DNA from: Mixta mediterraneensis
GTDB lineage: Bacteria; Pseudomonadota; Gammaproteobacteria; Enterobacterales; Enterobacteriaceae
Reading direction: 5' to 3'
Length of the DNA: 64,000 nt
Assembly: GCF_014946725.1 (NCBI RefSeq)
Contig: NZ_JACFXY010000007.1
Coordinates: forward strand, 168,920 to 232,919
The notes under the pieces are model-generated. The model was not told the DNA's origin, did not search any database, and saw only the letters and a list, made by a program, of their open reading frames with translations. The translations under genes were made by a program, and so were the position numbers. Positions 1 through 9,301 of the stretch are shown here, one piece after another (the first letter of the stretch is position 1; the number at the start of each line of letters is the position of its first letter).

Positions 1-1023
1 GCAGGCCGCTTCGGCGATACGGCCGTCTTCGTACAGTGCGTTGTAGCCGCCGTAAGCATCGGCCTGCAGGATACCGCTGTATCCGGCAAGGTGTTGCTGC
101 GGATGTATCCCCTTACGGTCCGGCGAGTACGCGAACCACACCGCCGGGGGAAGCGGTGAGCCCGCGTTACGGTCGTCCCGCACGTAGACCCACAGCCGGG
201 CCGTGCGGGTTTTACCGCTGCCCGGCTCCTGAACCGGCACAGGGATATCGTCGGTATGCACCTTGCCCGGAATCAGCACGTACTGGCGCAGCAGGTCATA
301 CAGCGGCTCCAGCAGTTCGCTGACCGCACCGGACCAGCGCCCCAGTGTGGCACGACTCAGCTCCACGCACTGACGCCGGTATATCTCTGACTGACGATAG
401 TGAGGCGTGTGCTCTGCGAACTTTGCCGTGACGATGCGCGCCAGCAGCCCGGGACCCGCGTAGCTGCGCTCTATGGGTTTTGCCGGCATGGTCGCCTGAA
501 CGATGTGGTCACATCCACAGCAGGCCAGTTTTGGCCGCTGCGTTTCGATAACCTTAAAGGCGCTGCTGATGAGCTCCAGCTGCTCCGATACGTCGCAGCC
601 CAGCGCGCTGAGCTCTCCGCCGCACGACGGGCAGGCGGTTTCTGCCGGCGACAGCGTGCGGGTTTCGCGGGGGAGTGTGGCCGGTAATGGTTTACGGGCA
701 GAAGACTGGCGCAGCGGTTGCGGAACCACCGGGTCATGCTGCTCACCCAGCGCCTCAGCCATCTCCTCCTGCAGGGCGCCGATGCGCTCTTCAGCCTCGC
801 GCACCTGGCGCTGCGTTTTCTCACGCAGCTTTTCGGAGCTTTTGCCGAACTGCATGCGCTGAAGCTTAGTGATCAGCGCCTTCAGCCGGTTGATTTCGCT
901 GGCGTACGCCGCCACCCGCTGTGAGAGCAGGCGGTTATACTCCGCCATTTTGCGGATGGTGGTCTGCTGCTCCAGCAGCAGCGCCCTGAGCCGGGCGTTT
1001 TCATCGGGAAGGGATGCGTCCAT
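1..1023 (-). CDS. tnpC: IS66 family transposase TnpC, C-terminus cut by window edge
   Basis: This is the DDE transposase of the IS66 element. I read an open frame of 341 codons from the ATG at 1021-1023 to the window edge, with no stop. The N-terminus (MDASLPDENARLRALLLEQQ) is a coiled-coil-like leader. A four-cysteine zinc-binding region follows: CPSC at residues 131-134 and CCGC at 168-171. The transposase core opens with HTDDIPVPV near residue 256, whose Asp is the first catalytic acid. The second Asp and the Glu lie outside the window. TnpB ends 19 bp upstream. Family assignment is firm; whether the full gene is intact cannot be judged here. Confidence 0.93.
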   Translation of the reverse strand, partial: MDASLPDENARLRALLLEQQTTIRKMAEYNRLLSQRVAAYASEINRLKALITKLQRMQFGKSSEKLREKTQRQVREAEERIGALQEEMAEALGEQHDPVVPQPLRQSSARKPLPATLPRETRTLSPAETACPSCGGELSALGCDVSEQLELISSAFKVIETQRPKLACCGCDHIVQATMPAKPIERSYAGPGLLARIVTAKFAEHTPHYRQSEIYRRQCVELSRATLGRWSGAVSELLEPLYDLLRQYVLIPGKVHTDDIPVPVQEPGSGKTRTARLWVYVRDDRNAGSPLPPAVWFAYSPDRKGIHPQQHLAGYSGILQADAYGGYNALYEDGRIAEAAC

Positions 1024-1042
1024 AACCCCATTTTACAGCAGG

Positions 1043-1390
1043 TTATATCCGCAGGCCAGGCCGTTCAGTCCGCTGTGGGTGCTTCCAGTTAATGCCTTCC
1101 AGCAGCATGGAGAGCTGCGCAGGCGTCAGATGCACTTTTCCGTCACGGGTCACCGGCCAGACGAAGCGCCCCCGCTCCAGTCGTTTGGTGAACAGGCACA
1201 GGCCGTCCCGGTCGGCCCACAGCACCTTTATCATGTCGCCGCGACGACCGCGAAAGATAAACAGATGACCGCTGAACGGATCGGTGCGAAGCGTGTTCTG
1301 CACTTTCGCTGCCAGCCCGTTGAAGCTACAGCGCATATCTGTCACGCCAGCAACCAGCCAGATCCGCGAACCTGCCGGAAAGCTAATCAT
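1043..1390 (-). CDS. tnpB: IS66 family accessory protein TnpB
   Basis: This 115-residue protein has the hallmark TnpB (IS66 Orf2) opening MISFPAGSRIWLVAGVTDMR, followed by the conserved block GHLFIFRGRRGDMIKVLWAD and the C-terminal W-rich segment. TnpB is needed for IS66 transposition, but its biochemical role is not settled. Its start overlaps the end of tnpA by 4 bp (ATGA), typical of translational coupling in this family. Length and sequence look intact. Confidence 0.95.
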   Translation of the reverse strand: MISFPAGSRIWLVAGVTDMRCSFNGLAAKVQNTLRTDPFSGHLFIFRGRRGDMIKVLWADRDGLCLFTKRLERGRFVWPVTRDGKVHLTPAQLSMLLEGINWKHPQRTERPGLRI

Positions 1391-2040
1391 GACTCACCCT
1401 CCCTGAGTTCGCTGACCAGTGCGCGCAGAAGTTCAGGCGTCAGCGGGCCAGTCAGGTTGAGGCTTCCACCTGGCAACGTCAGCCTGCAGCTGATGACCGG
1501 TGGCAGGTCTGCTGATACGACGCCGTTTTGCCTGGGCGGAGGGACAACAGGCTCCATAGTAACCGGAATCAGAGTCGCTCTGTTGGCCGGATCCAGTAGC
1601 CCCTGACGATGCAGATTGCGCCAGTTGAACAGCAGATTATCGTTAATGCCATGCTCACGGGCAATTTGAGCCACACAGGCGTCCGGCTGCAGGGTCAGCT
1701 CCGCCATGCGAATTTTGAATTCCAGAGGCCAGTCCGGCCGGCGTTTTTTTACAGGAAGATTTGTCTCAAGATTGAAGGCATAGAGCTCTTCCTCCAGGCG
1801 TTCAGGCGTGTATTCTTCCGACAATGGCCAGTTAATTCCGGTTCGTCGAAAACGCGTGAACATTTTATGTATGGCAGATGAGCTAAGGTTCAGTTGTTCT
1901 GCTATTTCACGGTAAGTCAGAGCCTCATTAAAGCGCAGGCTCAGCGCTGTGAAGATCCATGGTCTTCTGGTGTAAGGCGTATTTTTGTCCACGGTAGTGT
2001 CCATGTTCGCGAAAGTGTCCATGGTAGGAAACGCGGGCAA
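1387..2040 (-). CDS. tnpA: IS66 family TnpA with an extended N-terminus
   Basis: The 217-residue product ends with a normal IS66 TnpA: from about residue 98 it reads KKRRPDWPLEFKIRMAELTL, then the helix-turn-helix ACVAQIAREHGINDNLLFNW. Usual TnpA proteins start near that point and run about 100-140 residues. Here about 95 residues precede it and include a second apparent helix-turn-helix (LTYREIAEQLNLSSSAIHKM) and the phrase INWPLSEEYTPERLEEELY, which resembles the N-terminal DNA-binding region of IS21 IstA proteins. The ATG at 2040 lies only 31 bp inside the IS end, so the long form fits the element, but a shorter internal start cannot be excluded. Confidence 0.85.
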   Translation of the reverse strand: MPAFPTMDTFANMDTTVDKNTPYTRRPWIFTALSLRFNEALTYREIAEQLNLSSSAIHKMFTRFRRTGINWPLSEEYTPERLEEELYAFNLETNLPVKKRRPDWPLEFKIRMAELTLQPDACVAQIAREHGINDNLLFNWRNLHRQGLLDPANRATLIPVTMEPVVPPPRQNGVVSADLPPVISCRLTLPGGSLNLTGPLTPELLRALVSELREGES

Positions 2041-2220
2041 AAATAAAAGACGGTCTGGATGAGACGCTTACTGAAGAAGTCTTGTTACGAATAAAAGCAG
2101 TGGCTGCTAGTCATTAAAAGGCGCAAGGGAACACATAAGGAAGGCGGAGGGAGGATCAAGGATGCCACTCAATCATTGATCGTTTCACACGTTTGTCGCT
2201 GGCTCTGTTGTCATTAAGCA

Positions 2221-2250
2221 CAAATAAAAACGCCAACCCAAAGGTTGGCG
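2221..2250 (-). terminator. Rho-independent terminator after fis
   Basis: On the minus strand CGCCAACC-TTTG-GGTTGGCG is followed by TTTTTATTTG. It lies 23 bp past the fis stop codon. Confidence 0.85.
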
Positions 2251-2272
2251 TGATTAGCAGGATGAACCAATA

Positions 2273-2569
2273 TCAGTTCATGCCGTATTTTTTCAATTTC
2301 TTACGCAGCGTACCGCGGTTAATACCCATCATCAGGGCAGCACGGGTCTGATTGCCACGGGTATATTGCATCACCATGTCCAACAGAGGCTGCTCGACTT
2401 CTGCCAAAACCAGCTCATACAGGTCACTAACGTCTTGACCGTTCAGTTGAGCAAAATAGTTCTTCAGTGCTTGTTTTACCGAATCACGTAACGGCTTTTG
2501 CGTTACCTGATCCTGTGAGTTAACGGTAGAAACAGTCAGTACGTCAGAATTTACGCGTTGTTCGAACAT
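2273..2569 (-). CDS. fis: DNA-binding nucleoid protein Fis
   Basis: Fis (98 residues, the normal length) is a homodimeric nucleoid protein that bends DNA. It activates rRNA and tRNA promoters and aids site-specific recombination. The sequence ([18 protein letters not shown]... to KKLKKYGMN) appears identical to E. coli Fis as I remember it. The N-terminal beta-hairpin (residues 10-25) interacts with invertases, and the C-terminal helix-turn-helix is [20 protein letters not shown]. It is the second gene of the dusB-fis operon, with a 23-bp gap. In E. coli the operon is transcribed from the promoter ahead of dusB, peaks in early exponential phase and is repressed by Fis itself. Confidence 0.98.
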   Translation of the reverse strand: MFEQRVNSDVLTVSTVNSQDQVTQKPLRDSVKQALKNYFAQLNGQDVSDLYELVLAEVEQPLLDMVMQYTRGNQTRAALMMGINRGTLRKKLKKYGMN

Positions 2570-2592
2570 AGTTCTTTCAGCTCTTTATTTCG

Positions 2593-3558
2593 TTACGCAA
2601 GATTTTCGAAGTATGCCTCCAACGCCTCCAGCTGTTCGCTGGCATCCTCAATGGCGTTGAATGTGCGCCGAAACTGGTCATTCGGGGCATGCTCCTGGAG
2701 ATACCAGGAGACGTGCTTTCGCGCTATACGGTATCCCTTGCCTGGACCGTAAAAGTCGTGCAGCTCACGTATATGCGAAACAAGCAAGCGCTTCACTTCT
2801 GCCAGAGGCAGTGGAGCAAGCAACTCCCCAGTGTCCAGATAATGCTGGATTTCCCGGAAGATCCACGGTCTTCCCTGAGCAGCACGTCCTATCATCAGAG
2901 CATCAGCTCCAGTGTAGTCGAGCACCGCTCTGGCTTTATGCGGGTCAGTTATGTCTCCGTTCGCGATAATCGGAATAGAGACACTCTGCTTAACTGTCCG
3001 AATGCTGTCGTATTCAGCTTCCCCGTTGAACAGGCAGGCACGAGTGCGGCCATGTATCGTCAGGGCCTGAATGCCACAGCGTTCAGCCAATTGGGCAATC
3101 GCGACACAGTTTTTGTTTTCAGGATCCCAGCCGGTGCGTATTTTCAGTGTAACCGGCACATTAACTGCATTCACCACCGCAGAGAGGATTGACTCCCCCA
3201 CTTCGGGATATTGCAGTAAGGCCGAACCCGCCATTTTGCGGTTCACTTTCTTCGCAGGGCAGCCCATATTAATGTCAATGACCTGGGCACCAGCATCAAC
3301 ATTAATCCGCGCAGCCTGCGCCATCTCGCTGGGATCGCAACCGGCGATTTGCACGGCGCGAATACCTGGCTCATCACTATGCACCATGCGTAAACGAGAC
3401 TTATCACTGGCCCAAACCTCGGGATTTGATGACAACATCTCAGAAACCGCCATTCCTGCGCCCATTTCATGACAGAGCATCCTGAAAGGCTTATCGGTAA
3501 TACCGGCCATAGGCGCTGCAATCAATCGATTTCTCAGCTGGATGTTTCCAATACGCAT
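2593..3558 (-). CDS. dusB: tRNA-dihydrouridine synthase B
   Basis: DusB is an FMN- and NADPH-dependent enzyme that reduces uridine 17 of tRNA to dihydrouridine. The start [10 protein letters not shown] gives 321 residues, the E. coli length. A 28-codon upstream extension of the open frame overlaps the promoter and is rejected. The TIM-barrel N-terminus has the FMN-contacting [12 protein letters not shown], the catalytic cysteine is C100 in [10 protein letters not shown], and TIHGRTR and ANGDI follow. The protein ends with the tRNA-binding helical domain ([21 protein letters not shown]). It is the first gene of the dusB-fis operon, so its expression is tied to the Fis growth-phase promoter. 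Confidence 0.97.
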   Translation of the reverse strand: MRIGNIQLRNRLIAAPMAGITDKPFRMLCHEMGAGMAVSEMLSSNPEVWASDKSRLRMVHSDEPGIRAVQIAGCDPSEMAQAARINVDAGAQVIDINMGCPAKKVNRKMAGSALLQYPEVGESILSAVVNAVNVPVTLKIRTGWDPENKNCVAIAQLAERCGIQALTIHGRTRACLFNGEAEYDSIRTVKQSVSIPIIANGDITDPHKARAVLDYTGADALMIGRAAQGRPWIFREIQHYLDTGELLAPLPLAEVKRLLVSHIRELHDFYGPGKGYRIARKHVSWYLQEHAPNDQFRRTFNAIEDASEQLEALEAYFENLA

Positions 3559-4132
3559 GAAGTAAAGATGGCCATACTGTGTCTGCAAGGCGGCGTATAT
3601 TACGCATTTTTTAAGGAAGATGAAAGGCCAAACTTTGAACAATTAGCAAGGAAAGATCAAAGAAACAGGGCGCATGAAGATGTATTTTTATATTTGCTGT
3701 TATAATTCATCAAGTTAAGTAAATTTCGCTGAAATTGTATACAAAAGTTTTTCCAATAAAGTTCACCGAATTACCAGATATTAAACGTCACCTGACGTAA
3801 TTAACGATACATGCAACGGGGAAACAGCGTAGTTGTACCATTCTCTGCCAGACAGAAACGCATCCAGCAGGCGTAACCTGCTCATCTAGCCACAGTTAAA
3901 CGAGCTTTGAAAAAAGGCTGCGCGCGATGGATTGCTACCCGGTGCCAGGCATCAGCGTGAGAAGGATTAATTTCTCTTTGAAATACATCGGAACGATATT
4001 TGCCTGAGTTAATGGATACACCGCTTCTGAATCGTCTGAGCGCATTAGATAAGCCCTGCTATTACTGGCCAGGGCAGAATGAAAATGCGCGCGCTGTGAT
4101 CAAAGCCGTGCAATCCACGCAGAGCAGTGCGA
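3559..4132. other. 574-bp intergenic region between dusB and prmA
   Basis: The first part holds the dusB-fis promoter and its AT-rich upstream zone (3640-3800), where Fis sites would be expected. From 3800 to 4132 I see no supported gene. There is a small inverted repeat AGCAGGCGTAACCTGCT near 3867-3883. A GCCCTG...CCAGGGC hairpin at about 4051-4073 lies past the prmA stop; it lacks a clear U-tract and is only a possible terminator. Confidence 0.5.
3597..3625 (-). promoter_or_regulatory. dusB-fis promoter core
   Basis: On the minus strand a -35 TTTCAT (3620-3625) and a -10 TAATAT (3597-3602) are separated by 17 bp. They are followed by a GC-rich discriminator (ACGCCGCC), the feature that gives stringent and growth-rate control at the E. 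coli fis promoter. The flanking bases GCGTAATATACGCCGCC match that promoter as I recall it. Confidence 0.75.
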
Positions 4133-5017
4133 TCAAGCGCGTTTGATACCCGTAATGCGACACCACTCTTCTTTGACAGCAACCGGGTCTAAGGCGAATT
4201 GCTGTACATAAGCCTCACAGACGCTTTCAGCCTGGCTCTCCAGCACACCTGATAAGCCTAAATGGCCGCCCTGTTTTGGCAGCACGCTGATCAGCGGCGC
4301 TAATTCTCGCAGTGGGCCAGCGAGAATATTCGCGACCACTACGTCAGCCTGCAAATTTTCTGGCTGTTGGTGCGGCAGATAAAGTGACAGGCGCTCCGCA
4401 ACACCGTTTCGCTCTGCATTATCACGGCTGGCCTGAATAGCTTGTGGATCAATATCAATACCAATAGCCTGAGCTGCACCCAATTTTAGCGCAGCAATGG
4501 CCAGGATTCCTGAACCGCATCCAAAGTCGATCACTGTTTTACCTGCCAGATCCAGACCATCGAGCCAGGTCAGGCAAAGTGAGGTTGTTGGATGTGTTCC
4601 GGTGCCAAATGCCAGACCAGGATCAAGCATCACGTTTACCGCATTTGGATCGGGTACATCGCGCCAGCTTGGACAAATCCACAAGCGTTCGCCAAAACGC
4701 ATAGGATGAAAGTTTTCCATCCACTCGCGTTCCCAGTCCTTATCTTCGATTTGCTCAATTTTATGACGGAAACCGGTAGCCAATACAGGATGATGTGACA
4801 GCATCGCAATGACTGCCTTCATGTCGGTTTCCGCATCAAATAAACCAATCACATCGGTATCTCCCCACAGGCGTGTTTCGCCTGGCAGAGGCTCATACAC
4901 GGGCGTGTCATTGGTGTCCTGAAAAGTGACTGATACTGCGCCGGTTTCCATTAACGCATCGCTCAGCGTCTCTGCATGCTCACCTGAGCTATTAATTTTG
5001 ATTTGAATCCAAGGCAT
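4133..5017 (-). CDS. prmA: Ribosomal protein L11 methyltransferase
   Basis: PrmA uses S-adenosylmethionine to trimethylate L11 at several amino groups. The 294 residues match the usual length of about 293. The N-terminal L11-recognition domain ([20 protein letters not shown]) is joined by a linker to a Rossmann methyltransferase domain. That domain has the SAM motif [20 protein letters not shown] near residue 160, then GIDIDPQAI and the family motif [10 protein letters not shown]. The gene lies 16 bp downstream of panF on the same strand, the conserved yhdT-panF-prmA order. L11 methylation is dispensable in E. coli. Confidence 0.97.
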   Translation of the reverse strand: MPWIQIKINSSGEHAETLSDALMETGAVSVTFQDTNDTPVYEPLPGETRLWGDTDVIGLFDAETDMKAVIAMLSHHPVLATGFRHKIEQIEDKDWEREWMENFHPMRFGERLWICPSWRDVPDPNAVNVMLDPGLAFGTGTHPTTSLCLTWLDGLDLAGKTVIDFGCGSGILAIAALKLGAAQAIGIDIDPQAIQASRDNAERNGVAERLSLYLPHQQPENLQADVVVANILAGPLRELAPLISVLPKQGGHLGLSGVLESQAESVCEAYVQQFALDPVAVKEEWCRITGIKRA

Positions 5018-5033
5018 AACATTTCTCTTTCAT

Positions 5034-6476
5034 TCATTGTTGTGGCGCATCAACCGACGGGACACGTCCAAACAGATTGCCGACTAAAAACGCCAGCAGA
5101 CTTAAAAGCAAGGATGGCACGATAGGATGAAAATCCCCGATCTGCCAGTTAAGGCTCGCCAGAAAAGCGTAGCAGCTTCCTCCTGTCACCATGCCGCTAA
5201 TTGCACCGGCAGCATTGGCTCGCTCCCAGTAAAGGCCCAGCACCAGTGGCCAGAGAAACACGGCTTCCAGGCCGCCAAAAGCCAGTAAATTTAGCCAGAT
5301 GATCATATCTGGTGGGTTCCAGGCAGCAACCAGCAGCAGAATACCCAGTAACAACGTGGTGGTGCCGGATAACGCGCGTAGCCGCGACTCATTTTCCATA
5401 TGCTGCGGCGCAACGCGCAAATAAAGATCCTTTACCAGCGTCGCGGACGCTTGCAGCAGCTGTGCATTGATAGTTGACATGATGGCAGCCATTGGCGCCG
5501 CCAGGAACAGTCCTGCCGCCAGCGGCGGAAGCACAGTAATCATCAGGGTCGGAATCACGCGATCAGGCACGGTGAGATCCGGTAAAATGGCCCGACCCAA
5601 TGCACCAGCCAGATGCATACCTAGCATCAGGATCACCACCACGGCAGTGCCAAGAACAATGGCGCGATGCACGGCTTTACTGTCTTTATATGAGATACAG
5701 CGCACCGCGGTATGTGGCAGACCAATTACGCCAAAGCAAACCAGCACGGTAAATGAAGTAAGAAAGGTAGGGTTGATGATGTTGTCTGGTCCCTGTGGCG
5801 ACAGCAGTCTGGGATCGATGGCGTGGAGCTTTTCGACTGCGGCATGCAAACCGCCAGCCTGGTGTAAAATGGCAAAGAGCAGTAAAAATGTGCCAATCAG
5901 CATCACTATGCCCTGCATTGCATCATTCAGCACGCTGGCACGAAAGCCGCCAAACGCGGTGTAAAGTGCGATAGTACCGCCGAAAATAAGCAGCCCGGTA
6001 TCGTAGGGAATGCCCGCAGCCGTTTCAAGCAGGCGTGCGCCACCAATAAACTGAACCGTCATCGCACCTATAAACGCCACCAGTAAGCTCAGGCTTGCCA
6101 GCCAGATGAGTAATGGGCTGCGATAACGGGCATAAAGCATATCATTGAGCGTCACCGCGTTATAGCGGCGTGCCAAAATGGCGAACTTTTTGCCCAGTAC
6201 ACCCAATGACAGCCAGACCGCCGGAACCTGCACCATTGCCAGCAGAACCCAGCCTAAACCGTACTTATAAGCCGCGCCGGGACCGCCAATAAACGAGCTG
6301 GCGCTGATATAGGTGGTAGTGATGGTCATCGCCAATACAAAACCGCCCATTGAGCGATTACCCAGGAAATATTCCGTCAGGAAGTTGCCCTGGCGCTGTT
6401 TACGCGCAGCAAACACCGATAACGCGGCAACTATCACTAAATAGGCTAATAAAGGAAGGATAATTTCAGTTGCCAT
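5034..6476 (-). CDS. panF: Sodium/pantothenate symporter
   Basis: PanF is an inner-membrane transporter of the sodium:solute symporter family that takes up pantothenate for coenzyme A synthesis. From the start MATEIILPLLAYLV it has 480 residues and about 13 hydrophobic segments. Family blocks include EYFLGNRSMGGFVLAMT, SASSFIGGPGAAYKYGLGW and GGFRASVLNDAMQGIVML. The start at 6476 was chosen because upstream residues of the open frame do not align and because it gives an 11-bp overlap with the end of yhdT, as expected for a coupled operon. Confidence 0.96.
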   Translation of the reverse strand: MATEIILPLLAYLVIVAALSVFAARKQRQGNFLTEYFLGNRSMGGFVLAMTITTTYISASSFIGGPGAAYKYGLGWVLLAMVQVPAVWLSLGVLGKKFAILARRYNAVTLNDMLYARYRSPLLIWLASLSLLVAFIGAMTVQFIGGARLLETAAGIPYDTGLLIFGGTIALYTAFGGFRASVLNDAMQGIVMLIGTFLLLFAILHQAGGLHAAVEKLHAIDPRLLSPQGPDNIINPTFLTSFTVLVCFGVIGLPHTAVRCISYKDSKAVHRAIVLGTAVVVILMLGMHLAGALGRAILPDLTVPDRVIPTLMITVLPPLAAGLFLAAPMAAIMSTINAQLLQASATLVKDLYLRVAPQHMENESRLRALSGTTTLLLGILLLVAAWNPPDMIIWLNLLAFGGLEAVFLWPLVLGLYWERANAAGAISGMVTGGSCYAFLASLNWQIGDFHPIVPSLLLSLLAFLVGNLFGRVPSVDAPQQ

Positions 6477-6711
6477 TTTTATCCTCCAGTGACATATCAC
6501 GAAAGATCATCCGCACCATCAGCCAGCATAAAAAAATGAACAGCAGCGGCGCAAAAATGCAGGAAAATTCGAACCAGCGCGGCAAGCCGGTAATGCCGGT
6601 TTCGTTACCGCCAAGCCAGGCAGTAAGGCCCCAGACAACCAGCCAAATCAGTGTTAAATAAAGCGACCAGCGCGCTTCTTTATGCGCCTGTGAAAAACGA
6701 GCATCCATCAT
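6466..6711 (-). CDS. yhdT: YhdT family inner-membrane protein (DUF997)
   Basis: This 81-residue protein has two predicted transmembrane helices (around residues 16-34 and 50-70) and the family pattern QAHKEARWSLYLTL and PRWFEFSCIFAPLLFI. It matches E. coli YhdT in length and across most positions. It always precedes panF, and the two genes overlap by 11 bp, which suggests an accessory role to the symporter as is seen for other small partners of SSS transporters. No function has been shown. Confidence 0.93.
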   Translation of the reverse strand: MMDARFSQAHKEARWSLYLTLIWLVVWGLTAWLGGNETGITGLPRWFEFSCIFAPLLFIFLCWLMVRMIFRDMSLEDKNGN

Positions 6712-6730
6712 TTACCCCAACCCCAGCGGC

Positions 6731-6760
6731 AAAAGAAAAAGGCCGGATTAACCGGCCTCA
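6731..6760 (-). terminator. Terminator after accC
   Basis: On the minus strand the stem AGGCCGG-TTAAT-CCGGCCT is followed by TTTTCTTTT. It lies 20-50 bp past the accC stop, just ahead of yhdT. Confidence 0.8.
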
Positions 6761-6779
6761 ATGTCACTCAACATTGCGT

Positions 6780-8129
6780 TTACTTCTCGTGCAAGCCGAG
6801 TTTCTTCTCCAGATAGTGGATGTTAGTGCCACCATGCTGGAAGTTTTCGTCGGACATGATATTCATCTGCAGCTCGACGTTGGTCTTGATGCCATCAATG
6901 ATCAGCTCCGCCAGGGCATTTTTCATGCGCGCAATCGCCACTTCACGGGTTTCGCCGTAGGTGATCAGCTTGCCGATCATGGAATCGTAATACGGCGGCA
7001 CGCTGTAACCGGCGTAAATATGCGATTCCCAGCGCACGCCAAAACCGCCCGGTGCGTGGAAGCGGGTGATTTTACCCGGACTCGGCAGGAAGGTGTTTGG
7101 GTCCTCGGCATTGATACGGCATTCCACCGCGTGACCGCGGATCTCCACGTCAGCCTGTTTGATAGACAGCGGCTGACCGGCTGCGATACGCAGCTGTTCC
7201 TTGATGAGATCCACACCGGTGATCATTTCGGTCACCGGATGCTCAACCTGAATACGGGTATTCATTTCAATAAAATAGAACTCACCGTCTTCATACAGAA
7301 ACTCAAACGTACCCGCGCCGCGATAGCCGATATCAATACAGGCTTTTGCACAGCGATCGCCGATAAAGCTACGCAGTTCCGGCGTAATGCCCGGCGCTGG
7401 TGCCTCTTCGACCACTTTCTGGTGGCGGCGCTGCATGGAGCAGTCGCGCTCGCCCAGATAGATGGCGTTGCCCTGACCATCAGCCAGTACCTGAATCTCG
7501 ATATGGCGCGGATTTTCCAGGTACTTCTCCATATATACCATGTCGTTGTTGAAAGCCGCTTTGGCCTCTGCCTTCGTCATGTTAATGGACTGTTCCAGAT
7601 CCTTGTCGCTGCGCACTACGCGCATACCGCGACCGCCGCCACCGCCAGAGGCTTTGATGATCACCGGATAACCGATACGCTTCGCGAAGGCACGGTTCTT
7701 TTCCATGTCATCGGTCAGCGAGCCGTCGGAGCCAGGCACGGTTGGCACACCGGCTTTTTTCATCGCGGTAATCGCGGAGACTTTATCGCCCATCAGGCGG
7801 ATGGTGTCAGCTTTCGGGCCAATAAAGATAAAGCCTGAACGCTCAACCTGCTCGGCGAAATCGGCGTTCTCAGAGAGAAAGCCGTAGCCGGGATGGATCG
7901 CCACCGCGCCGGTGATTTCAGCAGCAGAAATCAGCGCCGGGATGTTGAGATAGCTTTTGACCGACTGCGCCGGGCCGATGCAGACGGTTTCGTCAGCCAG
8001 CAGTACGTGCTTAAGGTCACGGTCCGCGCTGGAGTGCACCGCCACGGTCTTGATGCCCAGCTCTTTGCAGGCACGCAGAATACGCAGCGCGATCTCACCA
8101 CGGTTAGCAATTACAATTTTATCCAGCAT
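6780..8129 (-). CDS. accC: Acetyl-CoA carboxylase, biotin carboxylase subunit
   Basis: AccC carboxylates the biotin of AccB using ATP and bicarbonate, the first half-reaction of fatty acid synthesis. The 449 residues equal the E. coli length. The N-terminal biotin-carboxylase domain begins [20 protein letters not shown]. The ATP-grasp glycine loop is [10 protein letters not shown] near residue 165. The active-site segment [18 protein letters not shown] carries the Glu and Arg residues known to be catalytic, and the C-terminal domain follows. It is the last gene of aroQ-accB-accC, 11 bp after accB, and has its own terminator. It should be essential. Confidence 0.99.
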   Translation of the reverse strand: MLDKIVIANRGEIALRILRACKELGIKTVAVHSSADRDLKHVLLADETVCIGPAQSVKSYLNIPALISAAEITGAVAIHPGYGFLSENADFAEQVERSGFIFIGPKADTIRLMGDKVSAITAMKKAGVPTVPGSDGSLTDDMEKNRAFAKRIGYPVIIKASGGGGGRGMRVVRSDKDLEQSINMTKAEAKAAFNNDMVYMEKYLENPRHIEIQVLADGQGNAIYLGERDCSMQRRHQKVVEEAPAPGITPELRSFIGDRCAKACIDIGYRGAGTFEFLYEDGEFYFIEMNTRIQVEHPVTEMITGVDLIKEQLRIAAGQPLSIKQADVEIRGHAVECRINAEDPNTFLPSPGKITRFHAPGGFGVRWESHIYAGYSVPPYYDSMIGKLITYGETREVAIARMKNALAELIIDGIKTNVELQMNIMSDENFQHGGTNIHYLEKKLGLHEK

Positions 8130-8140
8130 GGTTCGCCTCG

Positions 8141-8602
8141 TTATTCGATGACGACCAGCGGCTCGTCGAATTCAACCGGTTGACCGCTTTCCACCAGGAT
8201 CGCTTTCACCACGCCAGACTTATCTGCTTCAATCTGGTTCATCATTTTCATGGCTTCGACGATGCACAGGGTATCACCGGCGTTCACTTTCTGGCCTACT
8301 TCAACGAAGGCTTTCGCGTCCGGGCTTGGGGTGCGATAGAACGTTCCCACCATTGGCGAACGAACGATGTGGCCACTGATTTCCGCAGGCGCAACTTCAG
8401 TTACGGTCGCAACCGGTGCGACAGCGGTAGCCAGGGCAGGTTGTGGCATCGGAGCAGCATAGGCCTGCTGCATCATCGGATAACCCGCATTTGCAGGTGC
8501 ACGACTAATACGAACGGACTCTTCGCCCTCGGAGATTTCCAGCTCAGAGATGCCAGACTCTTCAACCAGTTCGATCAGTTTCTTTATTTTACGAATATCC
8601 AT
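8141..8602 (-). CDS. accB: Biotin carboxyl carrier protein of acetyl-CoA carboxylase
   Basis: AccB carries the biotin that shuttles CO2 between AccC and the AccAD carboxyltransferase. The 153-residue protein has an N-terminal dimerisation segment ([20 protein letters not shown]), an Ala/Pro-rich linker (residues 40-75) and the C-terminal biotinyl domain. Its biotinylation motif is EAMKM, with Lys as the acceptor, and the thumb region is near [14 protein letters not shown]. In E. coli AccB represses its own operon. Here aroQ sits only 25 bp upstream, so the operon promoter probably lies ahead of aroQ or within that gap. Confidence 0.99.
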   Translation of the reverse strand: MDIRKIKKLIELVEESGISELEISEGEESVRISRAPANAGYPMMQQAYAAPMPQPALATAVAPVATVTEVAPAEISGHIVRSPMVGTFYRTPSPDAKAFVEVGQKVNAGDTLCIVEAMKMMNQIEADKSGVVKAILVESGQPVEFDEPLVVIE

Positions 8603-8627
8603 GAGTGGGGTTCCGTACTCAGTTTGA

Positions 8628-9080
8628 TTAATTTGTTTGAGACAGGCGTTTTACTGCCGTTTGTAAAGCCCATGCGTAGCCGTCGGCGCCAAGCCCACAG
8701 ATCACGCCAGCAGAGACATCAGAAAGACAGGAATGATGACGGAAGGGCTCGCGGGCATGCACATTTGAGAGATGCACTTCTATAAACGGAATATCGACCG
8801 CCAACAGAGCATCACGTAACGCTACGCTGGTGTGCGTAAACGCGGCAGGATTAATAATAATGTAATCCACATTGCCTTTGGCCTCATGAATGCGATCGAT
8901 CAGCTGAAATTCAGCGTTGGATTGCAAGTGGCTCAGCGTTACATTCAGTTGACTGGCCTGCTGCGTCAGATCACTGACAATCTGGCTTAGCGTAGTATGA
9001 CCGTATTTTTCAGGCTCACGCGTTCCTAGCAAATTAAGGTTAGGTCCGTTTAAGAGCAGAATGTGTAATTTATGTGCCAT
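8628..9080 (-). CDS. aroQ: 3-dehydroquinate dehydratase, type II
   Basis: AroQ dehydrates 3-dehydroquinate to 3-dehydroshikimate in the shikimate pathway, as a dodecamer of flavodoxin-like subunits. The start [16 protein letters not shown] gives 150 residues, the family length; the 22-codon upstream extension does not align. Motifs are [19 protein letters not shown] (with the catalytic Tyr), the catalytic His region [17 protein letters not shown] and the substrate loop [16 protein letters not shown]. coli instead uses the unrelated type I enzyme AroD. A type II gene directly in front of accB occurs in several other Enterobacterales such as Yersinia. Confidence 0.96.
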   Translation of the reverse strand: MAHKLHILLLNGPNLNLLGTREPEKYGHTTLSQIVSDLTQQASQLNVTLSHLQSNAEFQLIDRIHEAKGNVDYIIINPAAFTHTSVALRDALLAVDIPFIEVHLSNVHAREPFRHHSCLSDVSAGVICGLGADGYAWALQTAVKRLSQTN

Positions 9081-9301
9081 CTTGCTGCTATCTCCCGCAA
9101 TCATTGAGGAATCGCGTAAAATACCTTGCCTCTCTTCGTTTGTCACCCATCAGGGCCAAAAAGAAGTCATGGTTTGCAATAAAGCCGGGCATTATATCCG
9201 TTTCGTAGCAATTCGCAGCAAAATACTGGTCTTATCTGCGAAGTTGATCGGAGGAGACATCTTTTATCAGAGAGTAAATGAAAAAAACAACTCAGGCGGG
9301 G

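Larger units (their letters stand above)
1..2071 (-). mobile_element. IS66-family insertion sequence, partial (left end outside window)
   Basis: Three genes in the canonical IS66 order tnpA-tnpB-tnpC lie on the minus strand. The end at 2071 reads inward (minus strand) GTAAGCGTCTCATC, which fits the GTAA-type terminus of the IS66 family. The 8 bases just outside (2072-2079) would be one copy of the target duplication; the other copy lies beyond the window. The element sits downstream of fis, between the fis terminator and whatever gene used to follow, and breaks no recognisable gene inside the window. Confidence 0.9.

Noticed and set aside
869..1606. Plus-strand open frame of 245 codons across the IS66 tnpB region
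   Set aside because: It is antisense to tnpB and tnpA, which both match their families.
6651..7838. Long plus-strand open frame of 395 codons
   Set aside because: It is the antisense of accC, which is intact and conserved at full length; the His-rich composition is typical of such shadows.
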